Part shown: piece by piece, positions 6,789 through 7,716 of the stretch | Position numbering within the stretch: the stretch's first letter is position 1 | Layout: every line of letters starts with the position of its first letter | Source: Spirochaetaceae bacterium UBA4077 | Lineage (GTDB): Bacteria; Spirochaetota; Spirochaetia; Treponematales; Rectinemataceae | Reading direction: 5' to 3' | DNA: 7,716 nucleotides | Assembly (NCBI GenBank): GCA_002383375.1 | Contig: DFYR01000025.1 | Coordinates: 4,639 to 12,354 of the forward strand | The notes under the pieces: generated by a model | Database searches by the model: none | Told to the model about the DNA's origin: nothing | Seen by the model: only the letters and a program-made list of their open reading frames with translations | Program-made: the position numbers and the translations under genes

Positions 6789-6886
6789 AGACACGATACC
6801 AAGCTTGACAGGCCTTTCCAGTCTCGAATTTGCCCGGGTGCAGGAGAATTCCAAGCGCCGATTTGTTCAGTTTTAAGGAGATTTTT
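6789..6886 (+). other. leuD-leuA spacer
   Basis: This is a 98-base gap in an otherwise tight operon. It contains a perfect TTGACA at 6805-6810, but the -10 position 17 bases on reads ATTTGC, so an internal promoter is only possible. AAGGAG at 6875-6880 is a strong Shine-Dalgarno for leuA. No terminator, T-box or convincing leucine leader peptide is seen; a 23-codon TTG-started frame (6805-6876) has scattered leucines and no ribosome site. Confidence 0.4.
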
Positions 6887-7716
6887 ATGGTCCGCAGGAT
6901 ACGGATATTCGATACGACCTTACGGGACGGGGAACAGGCTCCCCGCTGTAGCATGAATATTGGAGAAAAAGTCGAGGTAGCCCGCCAGCTGGAACGCTTG
7001 GGCGTGGACGTCATGGAGGCAGGCTTCCCCGCAGCGAGCCCTGGCGACCTGGCTTCGGTGAAGGCCGTGGCCGAGGTGGTAAAGCAAAGCAGCATCGCGG
7101 CGCTCTGCAGGGCGACCAAGGGCGATATCGAAGCGGGCTGGCGGGCGTTGGAAGCGGCGGCGCGCCCGCGCATTCACACCTTCATCGCCACCTCCCCGGT
7201 CCACATGGAGTACAAGCTCAAGATGAGCCCCCAGGAGGTGCTCGAGCGCGCCGCCGCCGCGGTTCGCCTGGCCAAAACCTACTGCGACGAGGTGGAATTC
7301 TCCGCCGAGGACGCCTCCCGGAGCGATCCCGACTTCCTCTGCCAGGTTTTCGGCGAAGTAATAAAGGCAGGCGCCCGAGTACTCAACATCCCCGATACGG
7401 TGGGCTACGCCCTGCCCGAGGAATTCGGGCGCCTGGTGGCTTATGTAAAAGCCAACACCCCGGGAATTGAATCGGCGATCATTTCGGTACATTGCCACAA
7501 CGACCTCGGCCTCGGGGTCGCGAACAGCCTGGCGGCAGCGCTGGCCGGCGCCGAGCAGATCGAATGCACGGTCAACGGCATCGGCGAGCGGGCAGGCAAT
7601 GCCTCCCTGGAAGAAATCGTCATGGCTCTCCGCACCAGGGGCGAAGCCTTGGGGCTGGACTGCGGCATCCAGAGTGCCCAGATCTATGCTGCCAGCAGGC
7701 TCGTCTCCAAGGTGAC
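6887..7716 (+). CDS. leuA: 2-isopropylmalate synthase, N-terminal part (cut by the window edge)
   Basis: This enzyme condenses acetyl-CoA and 2-ketoisovalerate, the committed step to leucine, in the cytoplasm. The first 276 codons are open to the right edge; full LeuA is about 510 residues, so roughly half, including the leucine-sensing C-terminal domain, is outside. The TIM-barrel catalytic motifs are present: FDTTLRDGEQAP (8-19), EAGFPAASPGD (44-54), IHTFIATSPVHMEYKLKM (96-113), SVHCHNDLGLGVANSLA (200-216) and NGIGERAGNASLEE (230-243). D9, H202, H204 and N238 are the expected metal ligands. The ATG at 6887 follows AAGGAG by 6 bases. R20 replaces the glycine usual in the GEQxPG stretch. From about 7060 onward codons end mostly in G or C and local GC is higher than in the upstream genes. 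Citramalate or homocitrate synthases are related, but the HTFIATSP segment favours LeuA. Confidence 0.88.
   Translation, partial: MVRRIRIFDTTLRDGEQAPRCSMNIGEKVEVARQLERLGVDVMEAGFPAASPGDLASVKAVAEVVKQSSIAALCRATKGDIEAGWRALEAAARPRIHTFIATSPVHMEYKLKMSPQEVLERAAAAVRLAKTYCDEVEFSAEDASRSDPDFLCQVFGEVIKAGARVLNIPDTVGYALPEEFGRLVAYVKANTPGIESAIISVHCHNDLGLGVANSLAAALAGAEQIECTVNGIGERAGNASLEEIVMALRTRGEALGLDCGIQSAQIYAASRLVSKV

Noticed and set aside
6805..6876. Possible leucine leader peptide before leuA
   Set aside because: The frame would need a TTG start without a Shine-Dalgarno, has no run of leucine codons, and no terminator/antiterminator hairpins follow.

Overview
This 7,716-base window has moderately high GC. 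It holds seven complete genes and one gene cut by the right edge, all on the + strand, in two functional blocks. The first block, 221-4192, is a corrinoid (vitamin B12 family) salvage operon in the order cobT, btuF, btuC, btuD. The second block, 4355-7716, is an XRE-cupin regulator followed by leucine-biosynthesis genes in the order leuC, leuD, leuA; leuA continues past the edge and no leuB is present.

Organism: the ABC solute-binding protein has a cleavable signal peptide (AXA-type site) and no lipobox. This fits a free periplasmic protein, and so a diderm (Gram-negative type) bacterium. Nothing in the window fixes the taxon. The two-subunit LeuC/LeuD style fits many anaerobes, and a spirochaete is a low-confidence guess. 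No mobile elements, RNA genes, CRISPR arrays or pseudogenes were seen.

Layout: 1-220 is upstream sequence with no recognisable gene. It may contain the 3' end of an unidentified upstream gene. A 12-bp perfect palindrome lies at the cobT ribosome-binding site. The cobT, btuF, btuC and btuD reading frames are joined by three successive ATGA stop/start overlaps, the mark of a tightly coupled operon. The 162-base gap 4193-4354 is AT-rich and carries a near-consensus sigma70-type promoter (TTGACA, 17 bp, TATATT) with a pair of direct repeats placed around it. The regulator is 14 bp from leuC, leuC and leuD share an ATGA overlap, and a 98-base gap with a good Shine-Dalgarno precedes leuA.

How the genes work together: BtuF, BtuC and BtuD would capture a corrinoid in the periplasm and pump it in using ATP. 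CobT activates the lower-ligand base (alpha-ribazole phosphate synthesis) so that imported incomplete corrinoids can be finished. LeuA condenses acetyl-CoA with 2-ketoisovalerate, and LeuCD isomerises 2-isopropylmalate to 3-isopropylmalate. The XRE-cupin protein is the obvious candidate to control its own operon, possibly in response to a small carboxylate. These are family-level inferences. I see no clear evidence for an entirely new system; the least explained part is the regulator, its repeat-flanked promoter and its physical tie to leuCDA.
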